Of a stretch of 64,000 nucleotides of DNA, positions 45,230-55,652 are shown piece after piece. The DNA is taken from NCBI GenBank assembly GCA_020831865.1, contig JAFIFT010000023.1, positions 1-64,000 on the forward strand, read 5' to 3'. Position numbers and translations under genes: made by a program. How positions within the stretch are numbered: position 1 is the first letter of the stretch; every line of letters starts with the position of its first letter. The DNA comes from Legionellaceae bacterium. GTDB taxonomy: Bacteria > Pseudomonadota > Gammaproteobacteria > Legionellales > Legionellaceae. The notes beneath the pieces were generated by a model that did no database searches, had not been told where the DNA came from, and saw only the letters and a program-made list of their open reading frames with translations.

Positions 45230-46291
45230 TCACCCTCCGGCGGCAAGCCCCTCCCGGTCACTCAAATCTCCTTCCTCAGCAGGCATGGCTTGTGAACGGG
45301 AAAACGCGTCTAAAATCGCCGGCACATAGATATCAGGAAACTGCTTTTTCAATTTGCCTTTCTCAATAAACAACGCAAAAGCCTTGCCCTCCAAAACCGG
45401 CATGTCAGAAACCTGGGCCTGCTTTTCCACTAATTGCAGAGCCATTTGGGCAGCCCGAAACCCTTGCTCATAACTGGAAATAGCGATGGCCATCAAGCCC
45501 CCGTCTCCCATAAATGACTCATACATCCCCACCACCGGAATCGTTGCCTGCGCATTCATCCATTGCAGCAGGGCACGGCGGTTGACCTTGTGTCGCCCTT
45601 GCTGCAAGGTATGATAGACAGACACCAGCAAAATATCCGCTTTACGGTTGGCCTCTTGCACAGCCTCTTGCCATTCTTCCACCGTTTTCACCCGTTTATG
45701 CGCCACGAGATGAAAGGCACCCCAATTTTCGCGCCGGATCATGGTTTCCAGGGCACGGGCCGCAAAGGAGTCATCAGACAGATAATAAATCTGCCGCTTA
45801 TTGCGAAAAATCAATGATAAAATTTCCCGCATAGCGCGCACCGGCACCTTTTCCCGAATACCCGTACTATTGGGGTTATCCTGAAACGCACGCAGACTGG
45901 CTTCACTGGTGGTACCGGCAAAAATAATTTTAGTTGATATGCCTTGGCGGGCCAGATGAGCCACGGCATTTTGCGCATCGGGATCAAAGGCGATGATCAC
46001 ATCCGGTTGCCACTGCCGCACGGTGTTTTGAATACTCTGCCGCATATGGCGTAAATAACGGGGAGAATGCTTGTGCTTGGTGTGCATATAAAAATAACGA
46101 CGGGCGATAAAGGCCTTATCGGCAAATATTTTTTCAATACCGCTGTTTAAACGCAGCACCCAGGGCATCTGCGGATGGTAACTGTGGATAATCAAAATAC
46201 GCGGTTTATACAAGCGCTGATAGGTTAAAAAAAAGGAAGCCAGGAGCAGAAAAATCACCGCTCCCCATTGTAGCGATCCGGAACGCTTCAT
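45230..46291 (-). CDS. membrane-anchored ABC-type substrate-binding protein
   Basis: A 353-residue protein with an N-terminal hydrophobic anchor or uncleaved signal (LQWGAVIFLLLASFFLTY) and then a periplasmic binding fold: ILIIHSYHPQMPWV, VIIAFDPDAQNAVAHLA, IIFAGTTSEAS and GLMAIAISSYEQGFRAAQ. This resembles the PF04392 (YbbN/TrpX-like) binding-protein family. It has no lipobox. Its start overlaps the stop of the SLC13-like permease by 4 bases. No ABC ATPase or permease is adjacent, which is odd for this family. Confidence 0.75.
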   Translation of the reverse strand: MKRSGSLQWGAVIFLLLASFFLTYQRLYKPRILIIHSYHPQMPWVLRLNSGIEKIFADKAFIARRYFYMHTKHKHSPRYLRHMRQSIQNTVRQWQPDVIIAFDPDAQNAVAHLARQGISTKIIFAGTTSEASLRAFQDNPNSTGIREKVPVRAMREILSLIFRNKRQIYYLSDDSFAARALETMIRRENWGAFHLVAHKRVKTVEEWQEAVQEANRKADILLVSVYHTLQQGRHKVNRRALLQWMNAQATIPVVGMYESFMGDGGLMAIAISSYEQGFRAAQMALQLVEKQAQVSDMPVLEGKAFALFIEKGKLKKQFPDIYVPAILDAFSRSQAMPAEEGDLSDREGLAAGG

Positions 46292-47673
46292 ATAATGCCC
46301 AACCACTGCCAAAAAGGCACACTGCCCAGAATGGCCAACCAACGCAGAATACTAAAACAGGCATTCTGCCAAAGCAGGCGCTGTAATTCAAAGGATTGCT
46401 GCTCTCGTCCCCATTCCTCATAGCACAGAAAATAACTGGCTTGATACGGAAAAATCCAGGCTTCCGTAGCCATTAAAATAATAAAAGCCAAGAGCCAGGG
46501 GCTCACCGCCGCCTGCTGCGCCAGCGGCATTAAGATAGTAAACATCAGGGCAGGAGCGGCCATGGTGCCAAACAAAAACCCTCCCAGCCAGCTCAGACCA
46601 TACATCAGGCTTAAATAGAGCACCAGATGCTCATCGGCCATGTCTGCGAGCGGGCCTAAAAAATCGGCGATCCATTGATCAATGCCAATATGCTGCACGC
46701 AGCGCATAATGCCGATAATAGCCCCCAGATAAAATAAAAACGGCCAGTTGATTCGGCTTTTAAAATCATTTTTATCTAATAGTCCGGTGGTTAACAACAC
46801 AAAAAAGATAGCAAAGCTCAGCCAGGCGCTGGGAATATGATGCCAGGACGACGTGATGAGCCCCCCTAACAAGCTGACCATACTGACGATAGCGGCCCAT
46901 TCATGCGCACTCAGCGGCCCCATCAGGCGCAATTCACGCAAAACCGCGCGGCGGTCCACCGCAATTTTTTCCCGATTGCGAAAGAAAAAACTCTGCAAAA
47001 TCCAAAAGGCCACGATCAAAAATAATAGCGTGACACTGGCCGCCTTACACCAGGCTAACCAGCCAAACTGCCATTGGGTTTGTTCTGGTAACATCCCGTA
47101 TAACACAAAGTTACTGGACTTTCCGGTTAAAAAAACCACCGAGAATAAAATCGTCCCGAAAAAGGCACTGGCCGCCAGACTGTTTGCGGCCAGTCCCTGG
47201 GCTCTAAAACCGGCCGTTCGGCGCATATCTTCCACCAATGGCGCCAGCAAGCTGACGCGGGCGCTCTGCGCTGTAATCAGCGGCGTCAGCAATAGGCCCA
47301 TCAGAAACAAGCTGAGTTGCAATACAAATTTGTTGCCCGGCAGGTTTTTTAGCAACCACAGCGACAGGCGAAAAAAAAGACGCGACTTGATGAGCAGGGC
47401 ACCAATACCAAACACACTCAAGGCAAGAAAAAAACTGTCAGAACTAAAACCGGACAGCAAGACCTCCTGTGGTGCCAATCCCAGCAATACCGTTGCCAGG
47501 ATAACAAAAATTGCCGGCGCATATTCGGGTACCAAACGAAAAATCCACATCATCAAAGCCGCGGCAAAAATGACGCTAAAATTCACACAAGCCCAATTCA
47601 TGCTGCTTTGTTGCAAGGCCTGCAGCAGCGCGGCTGGAACCAGCACCGCGCTCATCCATCCCCCAATGGGCAT
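46288..47673 (-). CDS. SLC13/DASS-like anion permease
   Basis: An inner-membrane protein of 461 residues with about 11 helices. The layout resembles the ArsB/NhaD/DASS group: an early LLSGFSSDSFFLALSVFGIGALL segment, LTPLITAQSARVSLLAPLV as the first re-entrant loop with a conserved polar turn, and LFGTMAAPALMFTILMPLAQQA as the second. Substrates of relatives are dicarboxylates, sulphate or arsenite. The ATG at 47673 is chosen; a TTG at 47712 has no ribosome site. It is coupled to the binding-protein gene behind it. Confidence 0.75.
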   Translation of the reverse strand: MPIGGWMSAVLVPAALLQALQQSSMNWACVNFSVIFAAALMMWIFRLVPEYAPAIFVILATVLLGLAPQEVLLSGFSSDSFFLALSVFGIGALLIKSRLFFRLSLWLLKNLPGNKFVLQLSLFLMGLLLTPLITAQSARVSLLAPLVEDMRRTAGFRAQGLAANSLAASAFFGTILFSVVFLTGKSSNFVLYGMLPEQTQWQFGWLAWCKAASVTLLFLIVAFWILQSFFFRNREKIAVDRRAVLRELRLMGPLSAHEWAAIVSMVSLLGGLITSSWHHIPSAWLSFAIFFVLLTTGLLDKNDFKSRINWPFLFYLGAIIGIMRCVQHIGIDQWIADFLGPLADMADEHLVLYLSLMYGLSWLGGFLFGTMAAPALMFTILMPLAQQAAVSPWLLAFIILMATEAWIFPYQASYFLCYEEWGREQQSFELQRLLWQNACFSILRWLAILGSVPFWQWLGII

Positions 47674-47958
47674 CACGCTCTGCTTTAGCGGTAATTGTGG
47701 CACAGTCTTCAACAGTTGTATTCAAATGGTAGGGCCATGATATGTAATTATTGCACAGGCTGCAAGCGCAGGTCGCCCAGGCCTATCGCGCTCACAGCGG
47801 CACAGCCGTGGCTAAAACCCGGGACAACCCTCAGCGGTGCGCAAGTGCTGGCAAAGCGATAATACCAGCATCCACCGCCTGCTAACCATTGCGTCACCGC
47901 CTTGATAGATGCCGCTCTTCGCCGCCCGGGCGGGCGCACACGCTCGCTTAGACTGCCA

Positions 47959-48705
47959 TTACTTGCTGACTTTATGCAGCATCTCGGCCAACTCCATCGG
48001 CACGGGGAACACAATGGTTGTGGTTTTATCGGAGGCCAGTCCGGCCAGGGTTTGCAGATAACGCAACTGCATGGACTGGGGTTGTTGCACCAACACCTGC
48101 GCCGCCTGCAGTAATTTTTCCGAAGCCTGCAATTCACCCTCGGCATGAATGACTTTCGCCCGTCGCTCACGCTCGGCTTCGGCCTGTTTGGCGATCGCTC
48201 GGATCATGCTCTCATTCAGATCAATATGTTTGATCTCAACATTGGAGACCTTGATCCCCCAGCCTCCCGTCTGGGCATCGAGAATTTTTTGGATTGCCGT
48301 ATTCAGCTTGTTCCGCTCCGCCAGCATTTCATCCAACTCATGTTGTCCCAAGACCGAACGCAGGGTAGTTTGCGCCAACTGTGAGGTGGCTTCAAAATAA
48401 TTTTCCACCTGAATCACCGAGTTTGCCGGCTCCACCACCCGAAAATAGATCACCGCGCTCACCCGCACTGACACGTTATCGCGCGAAATGACATCCTGAG
48501 AGGGCACATCCATCACAACGGTGCGCATATCCACCCGCACGACTTGTTGTAAAATCGGAATGATAATGATCAGTCCAGGGCCTTTGACCCGCCAGAATCG
48601 CCCCAGCATAAAGACCACACCGCGCTCATATTCCCGAAAGACACGAAAAGCGGAAATGAGCAGTAGCACAATTACCGCGATAAAAAAACCTAGAAATGGA
48701 CCCAT
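47959..48705 (-). CDS. slipin (SPFH/band 7) family protein
   Basis: A 248-residue protein with an N-terminal membrane helix (FLGFFIAVIVLLLISAF) and an SPFH domain: EYERGVVFMLGRFWRVKGPGL, VRVDMRTVVMDVPSQDVISRDNVSV and the C-terminal coiled region QAEAERERRAKVIHAEGE. Slipins (stomatin-like, QmcA-like) organise membrane microdomains. It follows the NfeD gene by 56 bases, the usual slipin-NfeD pairing. Confidence 0.92.
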   Translation of the reverse strand: MGPFLGFFIAVIVLLLISAFRVFREYERGVVFMLGRFWRVKGPGLIIIIPILQQVVRVDMRTVVMDVPSQDVISRDNVSVRVSAVIYFRVVEPANSVIQVENYFEATSQLAQTTLRSVLGQHELDEMLAERNKLNTAIQKILDAQTGGWGIKVSNVEIKHIDLNESMIRAIAKQAEAERERRAKVIHAEGELQASEKLLQAAQVLVQQPQSMQLRYLQTLAGLASDKTTTIVFPVPMELAEMLHKVSK

Positions 48706-48761
48706 GCTGTTTCTCCTTTTAGCCTGTCATTGCATGGAATGTCGTCACCATCCCACCTTAT

Positions 48762-50087
48762 TTACTCCATCATTGAACCGTGCTCGCGTTCCCCGGGCTG
48801 ATGCACCGGCTCAACGACCAGTTGCAAACCGGCAACCGACACTACCTTGACCGTTGCTCCCGTTGCAATCGGACTCTCCGAATGCGCCTCCCAGATCTCA
48901 CCGCCAATCATAATCTGACCTTGCGGGGATATCGCGGTGACCACCTGGCCATATTGACCAATCAGACGCTCGGTAGAATTGAGACAGGCCTGCTGGCGTG
49001 TGCGCATGGCCATCATCAAAAACGTACCAAACAAGACGATATTGGCCGCCGCCATACCCAGAATCGCCGACCAGGCAATTTGAAAACCCTCAACCTCCGT
49101 ATCCATCAGCAGTACCGAACCAATAATAAAGGCGATGGTTCCGCCAATCCCCAGCGCACCAACGCCCGGATGGTATATTTCGGCAATGATAAACGCGATA
49201 CCCAACACAATAAGTCCCAGCCCGGCATAATTCACCGGCAGCATTTGCAGGGCATACAAGGCAATAATAATGGCCACCCCCCCCACAATACCCGGGACGA
49301 GAAAACCGGGATTAAACAGCTCAAAAAATATGCCATACACGCCTAAGAGCAATAATAGGTACGCCACCGTAGGCTCAGTAATCACCAATAAGAATTTCAT
49401 ACGCCAATCAGGCTCAAAACGCTCTATCGGCACCTGTTCCGTATGTAGCGTTATCTTCTCGCCCGACTGCTGCACCTCTTTGCCATTCAATTGGCGCAGT
49501 AGATCCGGCACATCACGGGCTATCACCTCGATGACATTGTCTTTGAGCGCTTCAGAGGCGGTCAAGGTTGCCGCTTCTAAAATAGCTTTTTCCGCAAAGG
49601 CGACATTGCGCCCCCGCAACTGCGCCAGGGCGCGGATATAGGCCACCGCATCACTGCTCACCTTTTTTTCCATGGTCGACATGCCGTCTTCGTCTTTTTT
49701 ATCGCCTGCTCCCATCCCTCCCAACGAGACCGGGCTCGCTGCGCCCAAATGACTACTGGGCGCCATCGCCGCAACGGTAGAGGCATAGAGAATAAACGTA
49801 CCGGCACTGGCCGCGCGTGCGCCATCCGGCGCCACAAAAGTAACCACAGGGACTTTGGAGCTTAAAATCGACTGCACGATAGAGCGCGTTGACGCATCCA
49901 GGCCACCGGGGGTATTCAGTACAATCAGAACCAGTTGCGCACCTTGTCCCGCTTCGATAGCTCGCGCCAGAAAATCAGCGGTTGCCGGCCCGATACCGCC
50001 CTCAATATTGACCTGCACCACGCGACCGGTCTGCGCCATATTCGGGGCGGCTATCAACATAAACAGCAGAAAAAACAAAGGCTTCAT
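48762..50087 (-). CDS. nfeD: NfeD-type membrane serine protease
   Basis: A 441-residue protein with a signal peptide (ends near NMAQ) and a ClpP-like protease domain. The active Ser is in GARAASAGTFILYAS and the Lys is in KVSSDAVAYIR. Four or five membrane helices follow (from about 235), then a C-terminal OB-fold NfeD domain (LIGQYGQVVTAISPQGQIMIGGEIWEA). NfeD cleaves stomatin-like proteins in archaea. Paired with the slipin gene behind it. Confidence 0.92.
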   Translation of the reverse strand: MKPLFFLLFMLIAAPNMAQTGRVVQVNIEGGIGPATADFLARAIEAGQGAQLVLIVLNTPGGLDASTRSIVQSILSSKVPVVTFVAPDGARAASAGTFILYASTVAAMAPSSHLGAASPVSLGGMGAGDKKDEDGMSTMEKKVSSDAVAYIRALAQLRGRNVAFAEKAILEAATLTASEALKDNVIEVIARDVPDLLRQLNGKEVQQSGEKITLHTEQVPIERFEPDWRMKFLLVITEPTVAYLLLLLGVYGIFFELFNPGFLVPGIVGGVAIIIALYALQMLPVNYAGLGLIVLGIAFIIAEIYHPGVGALGIGGTIAFIIGSVLLMDTEVEGFQIAWSAILGMAAANIVLFGTFLMMAMRTRQQACLNSTERLIGQYGQVVTAISPQGQIMIGGEIWEAHSESPIATGATVKVVSVAGLQLVVEPVHQPGEREHGSMME

Positions 50088-50253
50088 AACGATTCCTTGT
50101 CAACTGAGCCATCATTAGCGGTTAAAAATTGCCGCAGATCCATACGCTCTCCCCCGGTTGCTTTCCAGAAGGCCCTAAAAAACGCCTACCTTAAGCATAG
50201 CAAAAAATAGCCGCTCCGTTGCCCCGGACTCTCCCGCGGTGGTCAAGCCTTGC

Positions 50254-50448
50254 CTAACTCTGCCGCAACATCAAAACCAGCACCGCAATAAAGGCCATCA
50301 GAATTAACGCTAGTATCCCCATGGTGCCAAAACTTTTATTCAGATTTTCCGCCGAAAAACGCTCCGGCTGGTTTTTTATCACCCGAAACAAAATAAACAA
50401 CACCAGGACAGCTCCCATAATAGCCATAATCTGTAATAGCGTTTCCAT
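50254..50448 (-). CDS. small two-helix membrane protein behind the flavin reductase
   Basis: A 64-residue protein with two hydrophobic helices (about 3-22 and 42-62) joined by a polar KNQPERFSAENLNKS loop. Not recognised. GAGGAG precedes the ATG, and the start overlaps the stop of the reductase gene as TGATG, so the frame is real and coupled. By position it may relate to membrane redox or quinone synthesis, but this is a guess. Confidence 0.7.
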   Translation of the reverse strand: METLLQIMAIMGAVLVLFILFRVIKNQPERFSAENLNKSFGTMGILALILMAFIAVLVLMLRQS

Positions 50449-51146
50449 CACGACTCCTCTTCAAAATCAAAAGCATCGGCATGCATGAGCGAGCGGCTCA
50501 CCCCATACTGCAACAGTGTATCTCGGGTAGCATAGACCATATCAAAAGGGCCCGCCAAGACGATCTGATACGCCAGTAACGCAGGGCCATAGTGCTGCCG
50601 AATGCGTTCCACCAGAGGCAGCTGGCTGTGCGTTGCCAAAAAATGGTAATAATTAAAATGCGGCACATGGCTCTGCCAGTGGCACAGTTTGTCATGTAAA
50701 TACAAATCGCTGCGCTCCCGCACCGCCCACCACAATTCAAAAGGACGCGGATCATCCGTGGCGAGCAATTGTTCCATCATCGCTTTACAGGGCGCCAGCC
50801 CCGTGCCACCCGCAATCAGTAACAGCGGTTTTTCCGGCGCTAGCTGCTCCAGCGAACAACGGCCATAGGGCAGGCGAATATCAAGCTCCCCTTGCGCTTT
50901 AATCTGGGCAAACAGTGGCTCGTCATAGGGATTATAGCCGCTATGGCGAATATGCAATTCATAATGGCGTGCGCCCAGAGGAGCATTGGCAATCGAATAG
51001 GCCAGCCATTGCCCTCCTATCAAAATCTCCAGATATTGCCCGGCCTGATAGTCATAATAGGATTGCGGCTGTAGCACCAGCTGCAAAATACTGTTGGTCA
51101 GCGGAACCACCTCGACCACCTGCGCCTTTATAGTCGGTTTTTTCAT
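50448..51146 (-). CDS. fre: NAD(P)H-flavin reductase, Fre/LuxG-like
   Basis: A 232-residue ferredoxin-reductase-like protein. FAD/flavin binding is in [21 protein letters not shown] (the RxYS-like motif is AYSIAN). NAD binding begins at [16 protein letters not shown], with [13 protein letters not shown] and [18 protein letters not shown]. coli fre lies next to ubiD, as here. The start overlaps the ubiD stop by 4 bases. The enzyme supplies reduced flavin; UbiD enzymes use prenylated FMN. Confidence 0.85.
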   Translation of the reverse strand: MKKPTIKAQVVEVVPLTNSILQLVLQPQSYYDYQAGQYLEILIGGQWLAYSIANAPLGARHYELHIRHSGYNPYDEPLFAQIKAQGELDIRLPYGRCSLEQLAPEKPLLLIAGGTGLAPCKAMMEQLLATDDPRPFELWWAVRERSDLYLHDKLCHWQSHVPHFNYYHFLATHSQLPLVERIRQHYGPALLAYQIVLAGPFDMVYATRDTLLQYGVSRSLMHADAFDFEEES

Positions 51147-52612
51147 GCCTCTAGTCCTAATTTCGGCCACATGGCATCGACCCGGGCCAACACCTCTTTA
51201 TCCATCGTAATCACCTCCCCCCATTCTCGCTGTGTCTCCCCGGGCCATTTACTGGTCGCGTCCATTCCCATTTTAGAACCCAGGCCAGAAACCGGTGAAG
51301 CAAAATCCAGATAATCAATAGGGGTATTATCGATCAAGACGGTATCGCGCAGGGGATCCATACGGGTGGTCATGGCCCAAATGACATCCGGCCAGTGGCG
51401 TGCGTTAATGTCCTCGTCACAGACGATCACAAATTTGGTGTACATAAACTGCCGCAAAAAGGACCACACCGCCATCATAATCCGCTTGGCATGACCGGGA
51501 TACTGTTTTTTAATCGTCACCACCGCCAAACGGTAGGAACAGCCTTCCGGCGGCAGATAAAAATCGACAATTTCAGGAAATTGCTTTTGCAACAGGGGGA
51601 TAAAGACTTCATTTAACGCCAGCCCCAGTATCGCCGGCTCATCCGGTGGCCGTCCCGTATACGTACTATGGTAAATGGCTTCTTTGCGATGGGTCATCCG
51701 CTCCACGGTAAACACCGGAAACGACTGCACCTCATTATAGTAACCCGTGTGATCGCCATAAGGGCCTTCAGCCGCCTCCTCTCCCGGCATCAGATAACCC
51801 TCCAGAATAATTTCCGCACTGGCCGGTACCTGCAAATCCGAGCCCATACAGGACACAAGCTGTGTGCGTTGCCCGCGCAGCAGGCCGGCAAAGGCGTATT
51901 CAGACAAGCGGTCCGGTACTGGCGTCACTGCGGCCAGAATCATGGCCGGGTCGGCGCCCAGGGTCACGGCTATCGGAAACGGCTTGCCCGGATGGGCCTG
52001 CTGCCAGGCCTGATAATCCAAAGCCCCGCCCCGATGCGACAGCCAGCGCATAATCAGCTTGTTTTTCGTCAACAACTGTTGGCGATAAATTCCAATGTTC
52101 TGACGGCTTTGTGTCGGTCCGCGAGTGGTCACCAAACCCCAGGTGATCAGGGGTGCGGCATCCTTGGGCCAGCAGGTTTGTATCGGTAAACGGCGCAAGT
52201 CCACCGCATCGCCTTCATAGACCACTTCCTGACAGGGTGCCTGCTTGCGCACTTTCGGAGCCATGTGCAGCGCTTGCTTTAACAGGGGCAGTTTCTGCCA
52301 GGCATCTTTGAAGCCTTGCGGCGGTTCCGGCTCTTTTAGGGCGGCCAATAAGGTGCCGATTTCACGCAATGCCTTGAGCGAATCCTCGCCCATGCCCATA
52401 GCAACCCGCTCCACGGTACCAAACAAATTCGCCAATACCGGCATTTCTCCCGCATCCGGGCGGGTAAACAATAAAGCCGGGCCACCGGCGCGCAACACCC
52501 GATCACAAATCGCAGTCATCTCCAGGCGCAGGGATACCGGATGATGGATAACCTTCAGTTCTCCCCGAGCCTGCAATTGTGCGATAAAATCGCGTAAGTC
52601 ATCGTATTTCAT
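51143..52612 (-). CDS. ubiD: 4-hydroxy-3-polyprenylbenzoate decarboxylase UbiD
   Basis: A 489-residue enzyme that decarboxylates the ubiquinone ring precursor using prenylated FMN made by UbiX. The motifs [20 protein letters not shown], the GADPA site, and [17 protein letters not shown] (with the conserved Glu-Glu) are intact, and the hexamerisation end is complete. Length is close to E. coli UbiD (497). It is the first gene of the ubiD-fre-small membrane protein run. Confidence 0.95.
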   Translation of the reverse strand: MKYDDLRDFIAQLQARGELKVIHHPVSLRLEMTAICDRVLRAGGPALLFTRPDAGEMPVLANLFGTVERVAMGMGEDSLKALREIGTLLAALKEPEPPQGFKDAWQKLPLLKQALHMAPKVRKQAPCQEVVYEGDAVDLRRLPIQTCWPKDAAPLITWGLVTTRGPTQSRQNIGIYRQQLLTKNKLIMRWLSHRGGALDYQAWQQAHPGKPFPIAVTLGADPAMILAAVTPVPDRLSEYAFAGLLRGQRTQLVSCMGSDLQVPASAEIILEGYLMPGEEAAEGPYGDHTGYYNEVQSFPVFTVERMTHRKEAIYHSTYTGRPPDEPAILGLALNEVFIPLLQKQFPEIVDFYLPPEGCSYRLAVVTIKKQYPGHAKRIMMAVWSFLRQFMYTKFVIVCDEDINARHWPDVIWAMTTRMDPLRDTVLIDNTPIDYLDFASPVSGLGSKMGMDATSKWPGETQREWGEVITMDKEVLARVDAMWPKLGLEA

Positions 52613-52734
52613 AGCTGAAGTTCCAAGGCATGCCATAAGAGCGCATTATGGCACATGCCGGCCGGCTAGGAAATCTCCCTTGATTGCCAATCGAATTCCA
52701 GCGAGAATACGATAAAGCCTCCGGGAAAAACACC

Positions 52735-53517
52735 ATGCCTTATACCGATATACCCGAAAAAGCCCTGAATGCCGTATACGCCCTTTTGCCCCGCAGAAAG
52801 CCATTGGCCAGCCAGGCACAGCAAAGCAAACTGATTGCGCATCGAGGCGCGCACGATCAGGCAAAGGGCATCATCGAAAATACCTTGCCAGCCTTTGCGC
52901 GTGCGATGGAATTAGGCTGTGACGGTATTGAGCTGGATATACAAACCAGTCGCGATGGTGAATGGATGGTCTGTCATGATGACAACTTACAGCGTCTTTT
53001 CGGCATAGCACAACGCATAGCAGACCTATCAGCTGCCGAAATACGCCAACTGGCCCCCATGATACCCACCTTGCAAGAGGTGATTGCACAGTGTGCCGGC
53101 AAACAAATCCTCTTTATCGAGCTAAAGACGCGGCTGATCAATGAAGCGAAGCTCCTTGACGTGCTGGGGACACTGCAAGCCGGCAAGGATTTTTTTCTCA
53201 TCAGTCTGCAAGAAGAGATACTGGCGGGCTTAGAAAAGGTTCCCAAAAAGGCACAGCTATTAGTTCCTATCCAGTGGAATACCGCTCACTTCTGCCAATT
53301 GTGTCTGGATAAACACTATGGCGGGGTGCTGGGGCATTATCTCTTGATGAGCAAGCGCAAGCTTGACCAGCTGCGCGCAGAGAATAAAACCGTGGGGGTT
53401 GGCTTTGTGGACTCCAAAAATAGCCTGTATCGTGAATTGCAGCGCGATATTCCCTGGCTATTCAGCAATGCGCCCGCCCGGGTACTTCCCTATCTGCAAG
53501 CCTTACGCAACCGCTGA
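52735..53517 (+). CDS. glycerophosphodiester phosphodiesterase
   Basis: A 260-residue GDPD enzyme that cleaves glycerophosphodiesters to glycerol-3-phosphate and alcohol. The active-site motifs are LIAHRGAHDQAKGIIENTLPAF, with the HRG...ENT pattern, and GCDGIELDIQTSRDGEWMVCHD, with catalytic Glu and Asp/His. No signal peptide is seen, so it is cytoplasmic. It starts with ATG at 52735 after GGGA; a TTG at 52684 is less likely. Convergent with fumC. Confidence 0.9.
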   Translation: MPYTDIPEKALNAVYALLPRRKPLASQAQQSKLIAHRGAHDQAKGIIENTLPAFARAMELGCDGIELDIQTSRDGEWMVCHDDNLQRLFGIAQRIADLSAAEIRQLAPMIPTLQEVIAQCAGKQILFIELKTRLINEAKLLDVLGTLQAGKDFFLISLQEEILAGLEKVPKKAQLLVPIQWNTAHFCQLCLDKHYGGVLGHYLLMSKRKLDQLRAENKTVGVGFVDSKNSLYRELQRDIPWLFSNAPARVLPYLQALRNR

Positions 53518-53556
53518 GCGCCGGCCCGGGAAATACTCAGGCCGTTTGACGGCGCT
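53517..53556. terminator. possible bidirectional terminator between the phosphodiesterase gene and fumC
   Basis: A 7-bp stem, agcgccg / cggcgct, with a 26-base loop lies between the two convergent stop codons. There is no clear T-run on either side. Confidence 0.3.
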
Positions 53557-53569
53557 TGCAGCTGCGAAC

Positions 53570-54958
53570 CTAGGGATGGGTCATGTCTTTGGGCACCACA
53601 TAGGCGTCAAATTGTTCTGCGGTTAAAAAGCCCAGTTTTACCGCTGCTTCCTTGAGCGAGCTTTGCTCATGATGAGCGGTCTTGGCGATGGCTGCGGCCT
53701 TATCGTAGCCAATATGCTGGTTTAAAGCGGTCACCAGCATCAGCGAATGGTTGACATAATACTCCACCATGGGCTGATTAACTTCCAGACCGCGCACACA
53801 AAATTCCTCAAAGGTGCCACAACTGTCGGCAATGAGATTGAGCGAATGCAAAAGATTAAAGATGATCACCGGCTTAAACACATTCAATTCAAAATTACCC
53901 TGGCTGGCGGCAAAAGCTACCGTTGTATCATTGCCGATGACCTGCGCACACACCATCGTCAGGGCTTCGCACTGGGTCGGATTAACTTTACCGGGCATAA
54001 TGGAGGAACCCGGCTCGTTTTCCGGTAAAATTAACTCGCCAATCCCGCAACGCGGACCCGAACCCAGCCAGCGAATGTCATTGGCAATCTTCATCAAGGC
54101 ACAGGCCAGCGTTTTCAGCGTACTATGCGCCATGACCAAGGGTTCATGTGAGGCCAGTGCCATAAACTTGTTCGCCGCCGACACAAAGGGCAGTCGGGTG
54201 AGGTCGGCCAGGCAGGCCGCGGCGCGATCGGCAAATTGCGGGTGGGTATTTAAACCGGTGCCCACGGCCGTGCCCCCCAAGGCCAGTTCATATAATTCCG
54301 GTAACACCTGCCGAATGCGATCCAGACAGGCATCAAGCTGTGCCACATAGGCCGAAAATTCCTGTCCCAGCGTCAGCGGCACGGCATCCTGCAAATGGGT
54401 TCGGCCAATTTTAACGATAGCGTCGAAATCGCGCATTTTTTGCGCCAGGGATTCGCGCAGCGTACGTACGGCAGGCAGCAGTTTATGGTGAAAGGCCATC
54501 ACCGCCGCAATGTGCATGGCAGTCGGGAAGGTATCATTGGACGATTGCGACATATTGACGTGATCATTGGGATGCACCGGCGTTTTCGAGCCCATGATGC
54601 CGCCACTAAGCTCAATGGCCCGATTGCTGATCACTTCATTAGCATTCATATTCGACTGGGTACCACTGCCCGTTTGCCAGACATGCAGGGGAAAATGCGC
54701 ATCCAACTTGCCATTGGCCACTTCGTCGGCCGCTTTGACGATCAGCGCGGCCTTGTCGGCGTCGAGCTTCCCCAGTTCCTGATTGGTTAAAGCCGCTGCC
54801 TTTTTTAAGAGACCAAAGGCACGGATCACCTCCGTCGGCATCCTGTCGGCACCAATGGAAAAATGGTGCAGCGAACGGGCGGTTTGTGCCCCCCAGTAGC
54901 GATCGGCGGGAACGTCTATCTCCCCCATACTATCGCTTTCTATTCTCATTTCCGTCAT
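53570..54958 (-). CDS. fumC: fumarate hydratase class II
   Basis: A 462-residue oxygen-stable fumarase that interconverts fumarate and malate in the TCA cycle. The superfamily signature [15 protein letters not shown] and the start region [21 protein letters not shown] are intact, as are [14 protein letters not shown] and HPNDHVN. GAGGA precedes the ATG at 54958. It belongs to the fumarase/aspartase homotetramers; argininosuccinate lyase is excluded by the FumC start. Confidence 0.95.
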   Translation of the reverse strand: MTEMRIESDSMGEIDVPADRYWGAQTARSLHHFSIGADRMPTEVIRAFGLLKKAAALTNQELGKLDADKAALIVKAADEVANGKLDAHFPLHVWQTGSGTQSNMNANEVISNRAIELSGGIMGSKTPVHPNDHVNMSQSSNDTFPTAMHIAAVMAFHHKLLPAVRTLRESLAQKMRDFDAIVKIGRTHLQDAVPLTLGQEFSAYVAQLDACLDRIRQVLPELYELALGGTAVGTGLNTHPQFADRAAACLADLTRLPFVSAANKFMALASHEPLVMAHSTLKTLACALMKIANDIRWLGSGPRCGIGELILPENEPGSSIMPGKVNPTQCEALTMVCAQVIGNDTTVAFAASQGNFELNVFKPVIIFNLLHSLNLIADSCGTFEEFCVRGLEVNQPMVEYYVNHSLMLVTALNQHIGYDKAAAIAKTAHHEQSSLKEAAVKLGFLTAEQFDAYVVPKDMTHP

Positions 54959-55070
54959 GTTGTCATTCCTCAATGTATAGGCCTGGTCGTGACCGCCCAG
55001 CATGCGTTATGTGCCAAACGGCTATTTTAGCACAGACAAAAATTTCTGCTACAACAGCGGCTTTTCATTT

Positions 55071-55117
55071 CAGGGTAAACGCCTCCGAATTTTGAACCCT
55101 AAAAATCTCCTTTTTGC
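55071..55117. repeat. truncated copy of the MITE-like left end
   Basis: Matches 3601-3647 with three mismatches (cagggtaaacgc... to ...aaaatctcctttttgc). No right end or target duplication is found in the next 500 bases, so it is a remnant. It lies just upstream of a decapitated gene. Confidence 0.65.
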
Positions 55118-55151
55118 GTCCGGTTCGCATGGATCAAAGCGGCAGCTATAG

Positions 55152-55613
55152 GGAGGGTCAGACCTTACGTCTGGAGCAGCCCCGGCAGCTGTTACGGATA
55201 CGGATCAACAGGATCGTATTCTTAAGAAATCGTTTTATACTTATCAGGATGCGGATGGTATCGAGCAACTTGAAATTTGGTTAGAACTTAATGATAATGT
55301 TGAGCTGCCATCAGCAGCAGAAGCGCGCGGTTACGCTACCGATTTGATACGAAAACTTGCTGATTTAAATCAAGATCTTCGCTATCAACTAGAACAAGTA
55401 GAAACTGTTGCTGCTTTTCCAGCAGTCAGATTTTTTAAACGGGGCCAAAGTCCTATCAGTGAGGCCGGTGGGCATCGTAAACAAGTCCTTATTTTCCAAC
55501 AAGGGGTTAATTTGGATGCAGGTTATGTGTTTCCTGATGAGACTAAGTGCACAGTAGCACAGCTGGAAGGGATGCCAGATCACATTTTAAGCGCAGCGCC
55601 CTCTTTAACATAG
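55152..55613 (+). pseudogene. C-terminal remnant of an unrecognised gene
   Basis: A frame of 153 codons is open from just after a TAG at 55149 to the stop at 55611-55613. It lacks a start codon or ribosome site near its beginning; the first ATG is at 55344. The residues read as genuine protein (TYQDADGIEQLEIWLELN, ATDLIRKLADLNQDLRYQ, GHRKQVLIFQQGVNLDAGY). No family is recognised. The upstream end abuts the truncated MITE end, so the 5' part was probably lost with that rearrangement. Codon use is more AT-rich than in fumC. Confidence 0.5.
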
Positions 55614-55652
55614 CAACGTTGTTTTATACTGTTAACGTAAGGAAGTCATGTT

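Noticed and set aside
48780-49346. A 188-codon plus-strand frame opposite nfeD
   Set aside because: Shadow of the nfeD membrane helices; no support of its own.
53814-54350. A 178-codon plus-strand frame opposite fumC
   Set aside because: fumC is complete and unmistakable on the other strand.
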